A program made the position numbers and the translations under genes. The notes under the pieces were generated by a model. The model worked only from the letters and a program-made list of their open reading frames with translations. It was not told where the DNA came from and did not search any database. Below, in pieces: positions 1 to 5,643 of a stretch of 5,733 nucleotides of DNA (the first letter of the stretch is position 1; the number at the start of each line of letters is the position of its first letter). The DNA is from JAYVJM01 sp043769275 (GTDB lineage Bacteria > Pseudomonadota > Gammaproteobacteria > Pseudomonadales > UBA7239): the NCBI GenBank assembly GCA_043769275.1, contig JAYVJM010000044.1, positions 1 through 5,733 of the forward strand, in the 5' to 3' direction.

Positions 1-55
1 TACCCTTTTTGATATGCAACAACACGCGTTTTTTAAGGTCTTGACTGTAGCTCAT
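1..55 (-). CDS. IS630-family transposase, N-terminal fragment (runs off the window)
   Basis: Reading leftward from an ATG at 55-53, 18 codons stay open to the window edge and give MSYSQDLKKRVLLHIKKG. This matches the characteristic start of IS630/Tc1-mariner-type transposases, M-[AST]-Y-S-x-D-L-[RK]-x-[RK]-V, which opens the N-terminal helix-turn-helix that binds the element ends. The DDE catalytic domain would lie outside the window. There is no good ribosome-binding site: an AGGA stands 13 nt before the ATG, which is too far. The identification rests on this short motif and on its context, immediately downstream of an abruptly cut host gene on the same strand. Later frameshifts or decay in the transposase cannot be judged from here. 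Confidence 0.6.
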   Translation of the reverse strand, partial: MSYSQDLKKRVLLHIKKG

Positions 56-99
56 CTGATTAGTGTATTCCTGTCTTGTTGTTTGTGCGATTAGCTATA
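1..99 (-). mobile_element. Left part of an IS630-family insertion sequence
   Basis: The transposase start at 55 is preceded by about 40 bp of non-coding sequence and then by the broken end of a metallopeptidase gene, as expected of an IS terminus. IS630 elements insert at and duplicate the dinucleotide TA. The junction region (95-105) holds TA steps at 96-97, 98-99, 100-101 and 104-105, so the exact boundary is ambiguous; 99 is a best guess. The other end and its inverted repeat lie beyond the window, so neither the terminal repeat nor the target duplication can be confirmed. Confidence 0.45.
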
Positions 100-433
100 T
101 AAGTACCTGCTCACCGTACAAGGGAACGCCTGCATAATATTGGCGGTAGCGGCTGTGTTGTTTGCCGTTGGTATCGGTGTTTTCTTGCAGCTTGCGGAAG
201 CTGTTGTGATTGCCTAAGTGCAGCGCATCGCGCAGGCGCGTGCTGAAGGTGAGCGCCGTTTGTTTGCCTGCTGCAAAAGTCGCTATGCCAGTGGGCGGTG
301 CAGCTTGTAGCGTTTGCTGCACGTCGGGGTCGAGGCGCAAATCTTGTTTTTCTACTGCCCATAGCGCACAGCACGGCAGCAGCCAAGCAGCCAACAAAAA
401 CCATGCGCTGCGGCGTATACGGGGCGTTTTCAT
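95..433 (-). CDS. Truncated secreted M4 (thermolysin-like) metallopeptidase: signal peptide and FTP propeptide only, probably a pseudogene
   Basis: The ATG at 433 is preferred over a TTG two codons upstream because a CAGGAT Shine-Dalgarno lies 7 nt before it. The 112-residue product has a basic N-terminus (KTPRIRR), a hydrophobic core (about 11-25) and a likely signal peptidase site after ALWA (residue 26). Residues about 60-112 match the fungalysin/thermolysin propeptide (FTP) domain, especially the HSRYRQYYAGVPLYGEQVL block (93-111), which in M4 peptidases normally continues into a PepSY domain and the HExxH catalytic domain. Here the frame closes two codons after the GEQV block, where the apparent IS630 element begins. 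All zinc ligands are therefore missing and no protease can be made. The intact ancestor would have been an exported, self-processing extracellular protease. A naturally short FTP protein is possible but less likely given the adjacent transposase. Confidence 0.7.
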   Translation of the reverse strand: MKTPRIRRSAWFLLAAWLLPCCALWAVEKQDLRLDPDVQQTLQAAPPTGIATFAAGKQTALTFSTRLRDALHLGNHNSFRKLQENTDTNGKQHSRYRQYYAGVPLYGEQVLI

Positions 434-477
434 GGGCAAAATCCTGATTGTTATTGTTTGTTTTTAGGGGTGTTGAA

Positions 478-509
478 CGCGCCGCAAATACCGGCCAGCC
501 AACGGCGCG
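478..509 (-). promoter_or_regulatory. Inverted repeat (7-bp stem) in the leader of the metallopeptidase gene
   Basis: CGCGCCG at 478-484 and CGGCGCG at 503-509 are perfect inverted repeats around an 18-nt loop. They lie just downstream of the proposed minus-strand promoter, so a transcript from it would begin with this GC-rich hairpin about 45 nt before the start codon. No T-run follows on either strand, so it is not a standard intrinsic terminator. It could be a stabilising 5' leader structure or a protein-binding palindrome; the sequence does not decide. Confidence 0.35.
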
Positions 510-510
510 G

Positions 511-539
511 ATTATGTGGGCGATGCGCGAGCGTAGCAA
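511..539 (-). promoter_or_regulatory. Putative sigma70 promoter for the interrupted metallopeptidase gene
   Basis: On the minus strand TTGCTA (539-534, four of six consensus bases) is followed after exactly 17 nt by CATAAT (516-511, five of six). Transcription would start near 504, giving a leader of about 70 nt before the ATG at 433. After the insertion, the same promoter would read into the IS630 transposase. For uup in the opposite direction I found only isolated -10-like boxes (TATACT at 547-552, TTATAC at 570-575) without a matching -35. Confidence 0.4.
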
Positions 540-631
540 TTGATTTTATACTGGACAAATATCGCAGGCTTATACCTTCCCCTAGCCCCGTCATTCTTAA
601 TTAAATCAATATCCTAAGAGTAAAAACACTT

Positions 632-2527
632 ATGTCGCTGTTGCGTCTTGAAAATGTTGAGCTGGCTTTTGGCCATCACAAATTGCTGGATCAGGTGAGC
701 GCCAACCTGCACGCGGGTGACCGTATCGGCCTCTTGGGGCGCAACGGCACGGGTAAATCATCCTTGCTAAAACTGCTGGCGGGTTATCAATTGCCCGACA
801 GCGGCAACGTGTGGCGCACGCCTGCTTTGCGTATTGCTGAACTGTCACAGGCTTTGCCCGATACCTGTGAACAGACGGTCTATGACTATGTGGCGGGTGG
901 TTTGAGCGGTGCCGGAGAATTGCTGTCGCGCTACCACACGCTGATAAACCACGAGCTGGACGACAAAGCCTTGCAGGAATTGCAGGAGGTGCAAACGGCA
1001 TTGGAGGCGGTGGACGGATGGTCTTTGCAGCAGCGCGTAGACACCATCATGCAGCGCCTTGCCTTGCCAGATGAAACCACGTTGGCGAGCTTGTCGGGTG
1101 GCTGGCGGCGCCGCGCCGCGCTGGCGCGGGCGTTGGTGCAGGCACCGGATATTCTGCTGTTGGATGAACCGACCAACCATTTGGATATCAATACTATTTT
1201 GTGGCTGGAGCAGGAAATTGCGCAATTTCGCGGCGCAGTGCTGTTGATCACGCACGATCGCGCTTTTTTGCAGCGCATCGCCAATAAAATTTGGGAGCTG
1301 GATCGCGGTCAACTCTACCAATGCAAAGGCGATTACCGCAGTTTTCTCGATTACCGCGAGCAGCGTTTGGCGTCAGAAGAAAAAACCAATAGCGAATTCG
1401 ACAAAAAACTGGCCGATGAAGAACGCTGGATACGCACCGGTGTGAAAGCGCGCCGTACCCGCAATGAAGGCCGCGTGCGCGCCTTAAAAGCCTTGCGCGA
1501 ACAACGTGCCGCACGGCGCGAAGTGGTCGGCACGGCCACGATGGCACTCGATCAAGCAGCCTCATCGGGCAAGCTGGTGGCCGAGCTTGAGCGTGTAGCG
1601 TACAGCATTGGTGGGCGCGAGATCATCAAGCCCTTTTCCACCAGCATCGTGCGTGGCGACCGCGTGGCTTTGATCGGTGCCAACGGCAGCGGCAAAAGCA
1701 CGCTGCTAAAGCTGATTTTGGGCGAACTAGAGCCTACCAGTGGTGAAATCAAGCGCGGCACGAAACTGCAAACCGCGTATTTCGACCAATTGCGCAGCAG
1801 CCTTGATCTGCAAGCCAATGCGATGGACAACGTGGCCGGTGGGCGTGAATTTATCGAAATCAACGGCAAAAATGTGCACGCGATTAGCTACCTCAACAAT
1901 TTTTTGTTTGAATCTGCACGTTTGCGTACACCGGTGGCGCAATTGTCGGGCGGCGAACAAAACCGTTTGATTCTGGCCAAATTATTCAGCCAGCCAACCA
2001 ACTTATTGGTGCTGGATGAGCCGACCAACGATCTTGACCTAGAAACGCTAGAGTTGCTGGAAGACCTGTTGACAGAGTTTGATGGCACCGTATTGCTGGT
2101 GAGCCACGACCGCAGTTTTGTCGATAACGTTGTCACCAGCACCTTGGTGTTTGACGGTGCGGGCAATATTGCCGAATACGTGGGCGGCTACAGCGACTGG
2201 CAGCGCCAGAGTGCCGCCGCCGCGCCTACCGCGCCCGTCAAAAAAACGCCTGCCGCTTCTACAAAAGCCGACACGACGACGAAGTCGGTGCCGCTTAAAA
2301 GTGGAAAACTCTCGTATCAGCAACAGCGCGAACTGGATGCGCTGCCTGCACAAATTGAAACGCTGGAAGAGGAAATTTCTCTGTTAAATGCGCAGGCACA
2401 ATCTGCTGATTTTTTTAAACAGGCGCGTGAAAACAGCGAAAAAAGCCTCAATGAGCTTGCCAAAAAAGAGGCGTTGCTGAAAAAACACTACGCGCAATGG
2501 GAGGCTTTGGAGCGGCTGCGAGCCTGA
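632..2527 (+). CDS. uup: ABC-F family ATPase Uup
   Basis: This 631-residue cytosolic protein carries two ABC ATPase domains in one chain and no membrane segment, the ABC-F layout; E. coli Uup is nearly the same length. Domain 1 has Walker A GRNGTGKS (36-43), signature LSGGW (154-158), Walker B LLLDEP ending at E179 and switch H208. Domain 2 has GANGSGKST (349-357), LSGGEQ (438-443), Walker B with E463 and H492. The inter-domain linker (about 240-300) contains the Uup-typical WIRTGVKARRTRNEGRVRALKAL block. After an Ala/Pro/Lys-rich hinge, residues about 560-631 form a charged coiled coil like the C-terminal nucleic-acid-binding domain of Uup. Family members act at the ribosome; in E. coli, uup mutants show increased precise excision of transposons. 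All catalytic residues are present. The Shine-Dalgarno is weak (AAGAG, 11 nt before the ATG). It stands divergent to the broken peptidase gene. Confidence 0.97.
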   Translation: MSLLRLENVELAFGHHKLLDQVSANLHAGDRIGLLGRNGTGKSSLLKLLAGYQLPDSGNVWRTPALRIAELSQALPDTCEQTVYDYVAGGLSGAGELLSRYHTLINHELDDKALQELQEVQTALEAVDGWSLQQRVDTIMQRLALPDETTLASLSGGWRRRAALARALVQAPDILLLDEPTNHLDINTILWLEQEIAQFRGAVLLITHDRAFLQRIANKIWELDRGQLYQCKGDYRSFLDYREQRLASEEKTNSEFDKKLADEERWIRTGVKARRTRNEGRVRALKALREQRAARREVVGTATMALDQAASSGKLVAELERVAYSIGGREIIKPFSTSIVRGDRVALIGANGSGKSTLLKLILGELEPTSGEIKRGTKLQTAYFDQLRSSLDLQANAMDNVAGGREFIEINGKNVHAISYLNNFLFESARLRTPVAQLSGGEQNRLILAKLFSQPTNLLVLDEPTNDLDLETLELLEDLLTEFDGTVLLVSHDRSFVDNVVTSTLVFDGAGNIAEYVGGYSDWQRQSAAAAPTAPVKKTPAASTKADTTTKSVPLKSGKLSYQQQRELDALPAQIETLEEEISLLNAQAQSADFFKQARENSEKSLNELAKKEALLKKHYAQWEALERLRA

Positions 2528-2534
2528 GTTTTTT
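2503..2534 (+). terminator. Weak candidate intrinsic terminator at the end of uup
   Basis: AGGCT (2503-2507) can pair with AGCCT (2521-2525), or the shorter GGCT-GCG-AGCC (2514-2524) can form. Either is followed by GAG and six T residues (2529-2534). The stem lies within the last codons of uup. A stem of 4-5 bp is short, so termination may be partial. Confidence 0.3.
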
Positions 2535-2603
2535 GAAGGGCGATGCGGGCATGTTAGAAAGATTTTTATAGATTTTATAGCGCGCTTTCCTTCATTATCC
2601 CCT

Positions 2604-2646
2604 TTGCTGAAACAGCAAGTGATCGCGGCTACGGTGAGCCGCTGAT
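2604..2646 (+). other. Two tandem inverted repeats in the uup-DUF2505 spacer
   Basis: TTGCTG-AAA-CAGCAA (2604-2618) is a perfect 6-bp stem with a 3-nt loop. Directly after it, GCGGCT-ACGGTG-AGCCGC (2625-2642) is another perfect 6-bp stem, extendable by ATC/GAT across one bulged T to 2622-2646. No T-run follows either, so Rho-independent termination is unlikely. They sit about 50-90 nt before the GTG start of the next gene. The same spacer also holds an AT-rich near-repeat, GATTTTTATA/GATTTTATA, at 2561-2579. Function is unknown. Confidence 0.35.
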
Positions 2647-2691
2647 GCCGGCATTCCAATAATATTTTATTCCTCTGACAGGAGTTTTTTT

Positions 2692-3180
2692 GTGACTATT
2701 ATTCACCGTTTCGAAAATGATACCGCCACAGTGTTTGCGCAGATGAGCGATGCCGCCATGCTCAAAGCGCGCTGTAAAGCATTAGGCGAAAAAAACATTC
2801 AATGTTCGGTTGAGCAACAGGGGCGAAAAACGGCTGTAAAACTTTCACGTACCGTTAAACGTGATTTGCCGAAGGTCTTGGCCGCCATGTTCAACCCTGA
2901 AAACACCATCAACATGGTTGAAACGTGGGAAAATGTCGGCGAGGTATACATGGGCAGTTACGTTGCCGATGTCATCGGACAGCCGGTTACGCTCTCGGCC
3001 AAATTTAAATTAAAGCCATGCGACGAGGGCTGTGAATACAGCATTGATTATCAATGCAAAGCCAGCATTCCTTTGGTGGGCAGAAAAATTGAAGAATTTA
3101 TTATTTCTCAAACCAGTGCCGGGCTTGAGCAAGAAATAGACTGGCTGAAACAGAATTTGCGTGCGTTAAGCCCAGCCTGA
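2692..3180 (+). CDS. DUF2505 domain-containing protein (START/SRPBCC-like fold)
   Basis: The 162-residue protein has no signal peptide or membrane segment, so it is probably cytosolic. It matches DUF2505 along its full length: an N-terminal strand with a phenylalanine-rich 'F-x-M-x-D-A' helix start (about 10-25), the central ETWE block (about 77-80), and the diagnostic C-terminal 'KASIPLVGRKIEEFI' segment (about 123-137) followed by a long amphipathic helix. The family is assigned to the START-like hydrophobic-ligand-binding fold; no member's ligand is known to me. The start is GTG, chosen because AGGAG at 2680-2684 lies 7 nt upstream and the family alignment begins there (TIIHRFEND). It lies 164 bp after uup and 166 bp before the oxidoreductase, so whether it belongs to either transcription unit is uncertain. 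Biochemical role unknown. Confidence 0.85.
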   Translation: MTIIHRFENDTATVFAQMSDAAMLKARCKALGEKNIQCSVEQQGRKTAVKLSRTVKRDLPKVLAAMFNPENTINMVETWENVGEVYMGSYVADVIGQPVTLSAKFKLKPCDEGCEYSIDYQCKASIPLVGRKIEEFIISQTSAGLEQEIDWLKQNLRALSPA

Positions 3181-3282
3181 GAACGCCCACGATGCGCTCT
3201 CCCGCTCGCGTGGTTGCGCTTGTCGAGCCATAACTGCCCCCTTTTTGACAGGTTCAGGGCGAAGGCGGCGGGTAATTAGCAA

Positions 3283-3310
3283 GGGGGGTCGTTCGCACTC
3301 CCCCCCCCCC
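3283..3310 (+). repeat. G6...C11 homopolymer pair (slippage-prone hairpin) upstream of the oxidoreductase
   Basis: Six G (3283-3288) and eleven C (3300-3310) flank an 11-nt spacer and can pair as a 6-bp G:C stem. The C tract ends 36 bp before the ATG at 3347 and lies outside any gene. A perfect TTGACA occurs at 3245-3250, but the nearest -10-like TAATTA (3273-3278) is 22 nt away, too far for an ordinary sigma70 promoter. Tracts of this length are prone to replication slippage and also to sequencing or assembly error. Confidence 0.6.
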
Positions 3311-3346
3311 TAGCCCGCCACAAATCATAACAATGGAGATACTGCC

Positions 3347-4246
3347 ATGCGTTTTACCTTTGTTGAAAGCATGATTAACCATCAGTTTTATGTGCCGCTG
3401 GCCAAAGCGTGCGAGCTGCATGGTTTCCATTCTTTCGCGGTGCCAGACAGCATTATTTACCCTGAAAGTTCCGCCACAAAATATCCTTATACCCAAAGCG
3501 GTGAGCGCGAGTTTTTGGAAGACAAGGCCATCATTGACCCGTTTATATTGATGTCTACCATTGCCGCCGTCACGGAAAAACTGTGTTTTTACCCTTTTGT
3601 CTACAAGTTGCCGGTGCGTCAGCCCGTGCTGGTCGCCAAGCAGGCAACGTCGTTGGCAGTGATGTCCAACAACCGTTTGTGTTTGGGGGTGGGTCTGTCG
3701 CCGTGGCCGGAAGATTACGCTGCCTGCAACGAACCCTGGGAAAAGCGCGGCAAGCGTTTTGATGAAATGTTGCGCATTATTCGCGGCTTGAGTGGCGGCG
3801 GATTTTTTGAGTTTTCCGGCGAGTTTTATCAAATGGAGCGTTTGAAACTTTGCCCAACACCCACGCAGCCCTTACCAATTTTGATCGGCGGTCATTCGGA
3901 TGCCGCCTTGAAGCGCGCCGCACAATTCGGCGATGGTTGGTTGCACGGCGGCGGTGAGGTGGACGAGCTGGATCCGTTGCTGTCCAAACTCAAGGTTTAC
4001 TTGAAAGAGTTTGGGCGCGACCAAGACCCGTTTCAAATCCATGTCATTTCCTTTGATGCCTATAGCGCCGATGGTGTTAAAAAGCTGCAAGACAAAGGCG
4101 TAACCGATGCCGTGGTGGGCTTTCACAATACCTACAGCCGCGACCAAGACAGCGAAACACTGGAGCGTAAACTCACGCATATCCAGCGTTTTGCTGACAA
4201 CGTCATCGCCAAGGTTGGCCAACAAGCATCCTTGAGCGTCGTCTAG
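3347..4246 (+). CDS. LLM-class (luciferase-like) flavin/F420-dependent oxidoreductase
   Basis: The 299-residue cytosolic protein has the bacterial luciferase-like TIM-barrel pattern: an N-terminal strand MRFTFVES, 'HGFHSFAVPDS' (about 25-35), the strand LCLGVGL (111-117) followed by 'W-E-K-R-G-K-R-F-D-E-M-L-R-I-I-R' (about 130-147), and the hallmark PILIGGHSDAALKRAAQFGDGW (177 onward), which contributes to flavin phosphate binding. It resembles the subgroup often annotated as F420-dependent (TIGR03619-like). F420 is uncommon in gammaproteobacteria, and no F420 biosynthesis gene is visible, so FMN or F420 cannot be decided and the substrate is unknown. GGAG at 3335-3338, 8 nt before the ATG, fixes the start. 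It is followed after 50 bp by the mepK-like gene in the same direction, probably as an operon. Confidence 0.88.
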   Translation: MRFTFVESMINHQFYVPLAKACELHGFHSFAVPDSIIYPESSATKYPYTQSGEREFLEDKAIIDPFILMSTIAAVTEKLCFYPFVYKLPVRQPVLVAKQATSLAVMSNNRLCLGVGLSPWPEDYAACNEPWEKRGKRFDEMLRIIRGLSGGGFFEFSGEFYQMERLKLCPTPTQPLPILIGGHSDAALKRAAQFGDGWLHGGGEVDELDPLLSKLKVYLKEFGRDQDPFQIHVISFDAYSADGVKKLQDKGVTDAVVGFHNTYSRDQDSETLERKLTHIQRFADNVIAKVGQQASLSVV

Positions 4247-4296
4247 TCTTTTTATGCGGCCTGTTTTTCCTATGGCGTAATGACAAAGGTTGTTTA

Positions 4297-4944
4297 ATGC
4301 GGTACTTGCGCGAAAAGCCAGTAAAAATAGCACGGTTTGGTCGTGTCTGTTGCGGCTCTGTGCGCGTTTTGCTGTGTTTGGCGGTGCTTTTTATCGTGCC
4401 CGCTTGTCACATGGCGCAAAAAGAAGCCCCGCGCACGCTGACACTTCAGCATGCGCATACGGGCGAAAAGCTCGCGGTGGTTTATAAAGAAAATGGCTGC
4501 TATAAGCCCGCAGCATTAAAAAGCATCAATTATTTCCTGCGCGATATACGTACCGGTGATGTTGTGTCGGTCGACCCTAAATTATTAGACCTTTTGTGGC
4601 AGACACGCACAAACCTCAACTGTACGCAGCCGTTTTATGTGCTTTCTGCTTATCGTTCGCCCAAAACCAATGAAATGTTGCGCAAGCGTTCGCCAAACTC
4701 AGGCGTAGCAAAAAAAAGCTTACACATGAAAGGGCAAGCCATTGATGTGCGTTTGCCCGGCATCAGCGCGAAAAAACTGCGGGACACCGCGTTGGCACTG
4801 CACGCCGGCGGCGTGGGCTATTACCCTGATTCTGGTTTTGTCCATATCGATACAGGCAACGTGCGCCAATGGCAAACGCGCAGCGCAAAAAGCAAGCCCG
4901 CGCTCAAGGCGGTATTGAAACCTGCGCCGCGCCCAAGAAAGTGA
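4297..4944 (+). CDS. mepK: MepK/YcbK-like murein endopeptidase (DUF882, peptidase M15 family)
   Basis: The 215-residue exported protein closely resembles E. coli MepK (YcbK), a zinc-dependent endopeptidase that cuts peptidoglycan cross-links, notably 3-3 (mDap-mDap) ones. The family core spans about 47-193: RTLTLQHAHTGE, 'YFLRD', 'SAYRSPKTN', 'GVAKKSLHMKGQAIDVRLPG' and 'AGGVGYYPDSGFVHIDTG'. Likely zinc ligands are H143, D150 and H183. The N-terminus has a basic region, a hydrophobic stretch (24-34) and Cys37 in VPAC, a possible lipoprotein box; E. coli MepK instead has a twin-arginine signal. The last 20 or so residues are a Lys/Pro/Arg-rich tail. AAAGG, 7 nt before the ATG, supports the start. 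The nearby oxidoreductase gives no obvious functional link, and no L,D-transpeptidase gene is visible beside it. Confidence 0.87.
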   Translation: MRYLREKPVKIARFGRVCCGSVRVLLCLAVLFIVPACHMAQKEAPRTLTLQHAHTGEKLAVVYKENGCYKPAALKSINYFLRDIRTGDVVSVDPKLLDLLWQTRTNLNCTQPFYVLSAYRSPKTNEMLRKRSPNSGVAKKSLHMKGQAIDVRLPGISAKKLRDTALALHAGGVGYYPDSGFVHIDTGNVRQWQTRSAKSKPALKAVLKPAPRPRK

Positions 4945-4978
4945 AGCGCAGGAATCGCTCAAAACACCAGCCGTAGAT

Positions 4979-5164
4979 TTAGCGGGTCGTGTTGAGCGCG
5001 TCGTAGAAGAAAGTCGTCTGCGATGGTTCTGCTGTTGTATGCGCGTCAAGAGCTGCCAGCTCGAGCAAGCCGCCGGTATCGTCCAGCATACTACTGCCGT
5101 TGCCGTAGCGGATGCCCAGCCAGATACCAGATCGACAATAAAACCTGTGGTTGGGCGATAGCAC
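4979..5164 (-). CDS. Doubtful small ORF in the convergent spacer, possibly a gene remnant
   Basis: A 61-codon minus-strand frame with a GTG start and no Shine-Dalgarno lies between the converging mepK gene and the secreted-protein gene. Its composition (for example SGIWLGIRYGNGSSMLDDTG and LLELAALDAH) is more protein-like than the Arg/Cys-rich alternative frames, so it may be the C-terminal remnant of a decayed gene. I recognise no family. It is in the same frame as the upstream secreted-protein gene but separated from it by two TAA stops (5192-5194 and 5168-5170). The spacer 4945-5191 shows nothing else firm: a short GAGCTG-C-CAGCTC palindrome at 5050-5062 and no convincing terminator. Confidence 0.2.
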   Translation of the reverse strand: MLSPNHRFYCRSGIWLGIRYGNGSSMLDDTGGLLELAALDAHTTAEPSQTTFFYDALNTTR

Positions 5165-5191
5165 GTGTTATTGGGTGTTTGCTCGGATTGT

Positions 5192-5635
5192 TTAAGCAGA
5201 TGGGCACTTGTTTTCATTTATTTGCTCAGATCGCCATGCTGTCTGGTCATAGCGCCATATCGCGCTCTCTTTCACCCAGATCACCTGGTTTTCTAAAATA
5301 ACGCTGCTGCAAAATGTGTTTTCTTCTCCCTTTATCAAAAGGGTGGACTTGCCGTTATCGTCCGTTGCGTTGTCGTTGCTGTGCCCCTTCTCTCTAGGCA
5401 ATGGCGTATTTTGACTGGGCTCATCTGGAATAGGTGCTGGAAAAAACTTCCAAGCAATATCATCTGGCCTTTTCAGCAGCTTATCGCCGTTTGCGGTTAA
5501 AGTGAGTAAAACAGGGCTTTTGGATTGATCTGATGTGAATTTATGGATATGCGTAATGGGCGCAATCCCATGCGCAAAATGGAACATGCCGACGGAAAAA
5601 ACAGCAAGCAGGGCAGTCAAAAAAAGTTTTTTCAT
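5192..5635 (-). CDS. Small secreted protein of unknown function with heptad-spaced tryptophans
   Basis: I do not recognise this 147-residue protein. It begins with a typical Sec signal peptide (MKK, hydrophobic core about 4-18, probable cleavage after AHG at 23), so the mature protein should be periplasmic or extracellular. The middle (about 66-97) is Pro/Asp/Asn-rich and probably disordered. The mature part has exactly two cysteines, C109 and C144, which could form a disulfide. Between them W120, W127 and W134 lie seven residues apart in three similar units: VIWVKES, AIWRYDQ, TAWRSEQ. The ATG at 5635 has no clear Shine-Dalgarno but lies 8 nt after the stop of an upstream minus-strand ORF, which fits translational coupling. 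Its DNA appears more AT-rich than the central genes (not counted). It converges on mepK. Confidence 0.65.
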   Translation of the reverse strand: MKKLFLTALLAVFSVGMFHFAHGIAPITHIHKFTSDQSKSPVLLTLTANGDKLLKRPDDIAWKFFPAPIPDEPSQNTPLPREKGHSNDNATDDNGKSTLLIKGEENTFCSSVILENQVIWVKESAIWRYDQTAWRSEQINENKCPSA

Positions 5636-5643
5636 AACTGATG

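Noticed and set aside
111..539. 142-codon minus-strand ORF overlapping the truncated peptidase in another frame
   Set aside because: The frame with the signal peptide and FTP domain is clearly the real one; this one has His/Arg-rich shadow composition.
3245..3278. Promoter made of TTGACA (3245-3250) and TAATTA (3273-3278)
   Set aside because: The -35 box is perfect but the spacer is 22 nt, well beyond the usual 16-18, and no better -10 lies at the right distance.
3251..3288. G-quadruplex in the G-rich stretch before the oxidoreductase
   Set aside because: Most runs have only two or three G with uneven loops, so at best a weak two-layer structure; G6:C11 pairing is the simpler reading.
3254..3832. 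192-codon minus-strand ORF opposite the oxidoreductase
   Set aside because: It lies antisense to a strongly supported gene, has shadow-like composition (His/Arg/Gln-rich) and crosses the poly-C tract. No family is recognisable.
4945..4959. Terminator after mepK (AGCG...CGCT)
   Set aside because: The stem is only 4 bp and no T-run follows.
4720..5217. 165-codon minus-strand ORF overlapping the end of mepK
   Set aside because: It overlaps the conserved zinc-ligand region of mepK antisense, and its Ser/Arg/Cys-rich sequence looks random.
5023..5301. 92-codon plus-strand ORF in the right spacer
   Set aside because: Arg/Cys-rich composition typical of a shadow frame, and it runs into the antisense strand of the secreted-protein gene.
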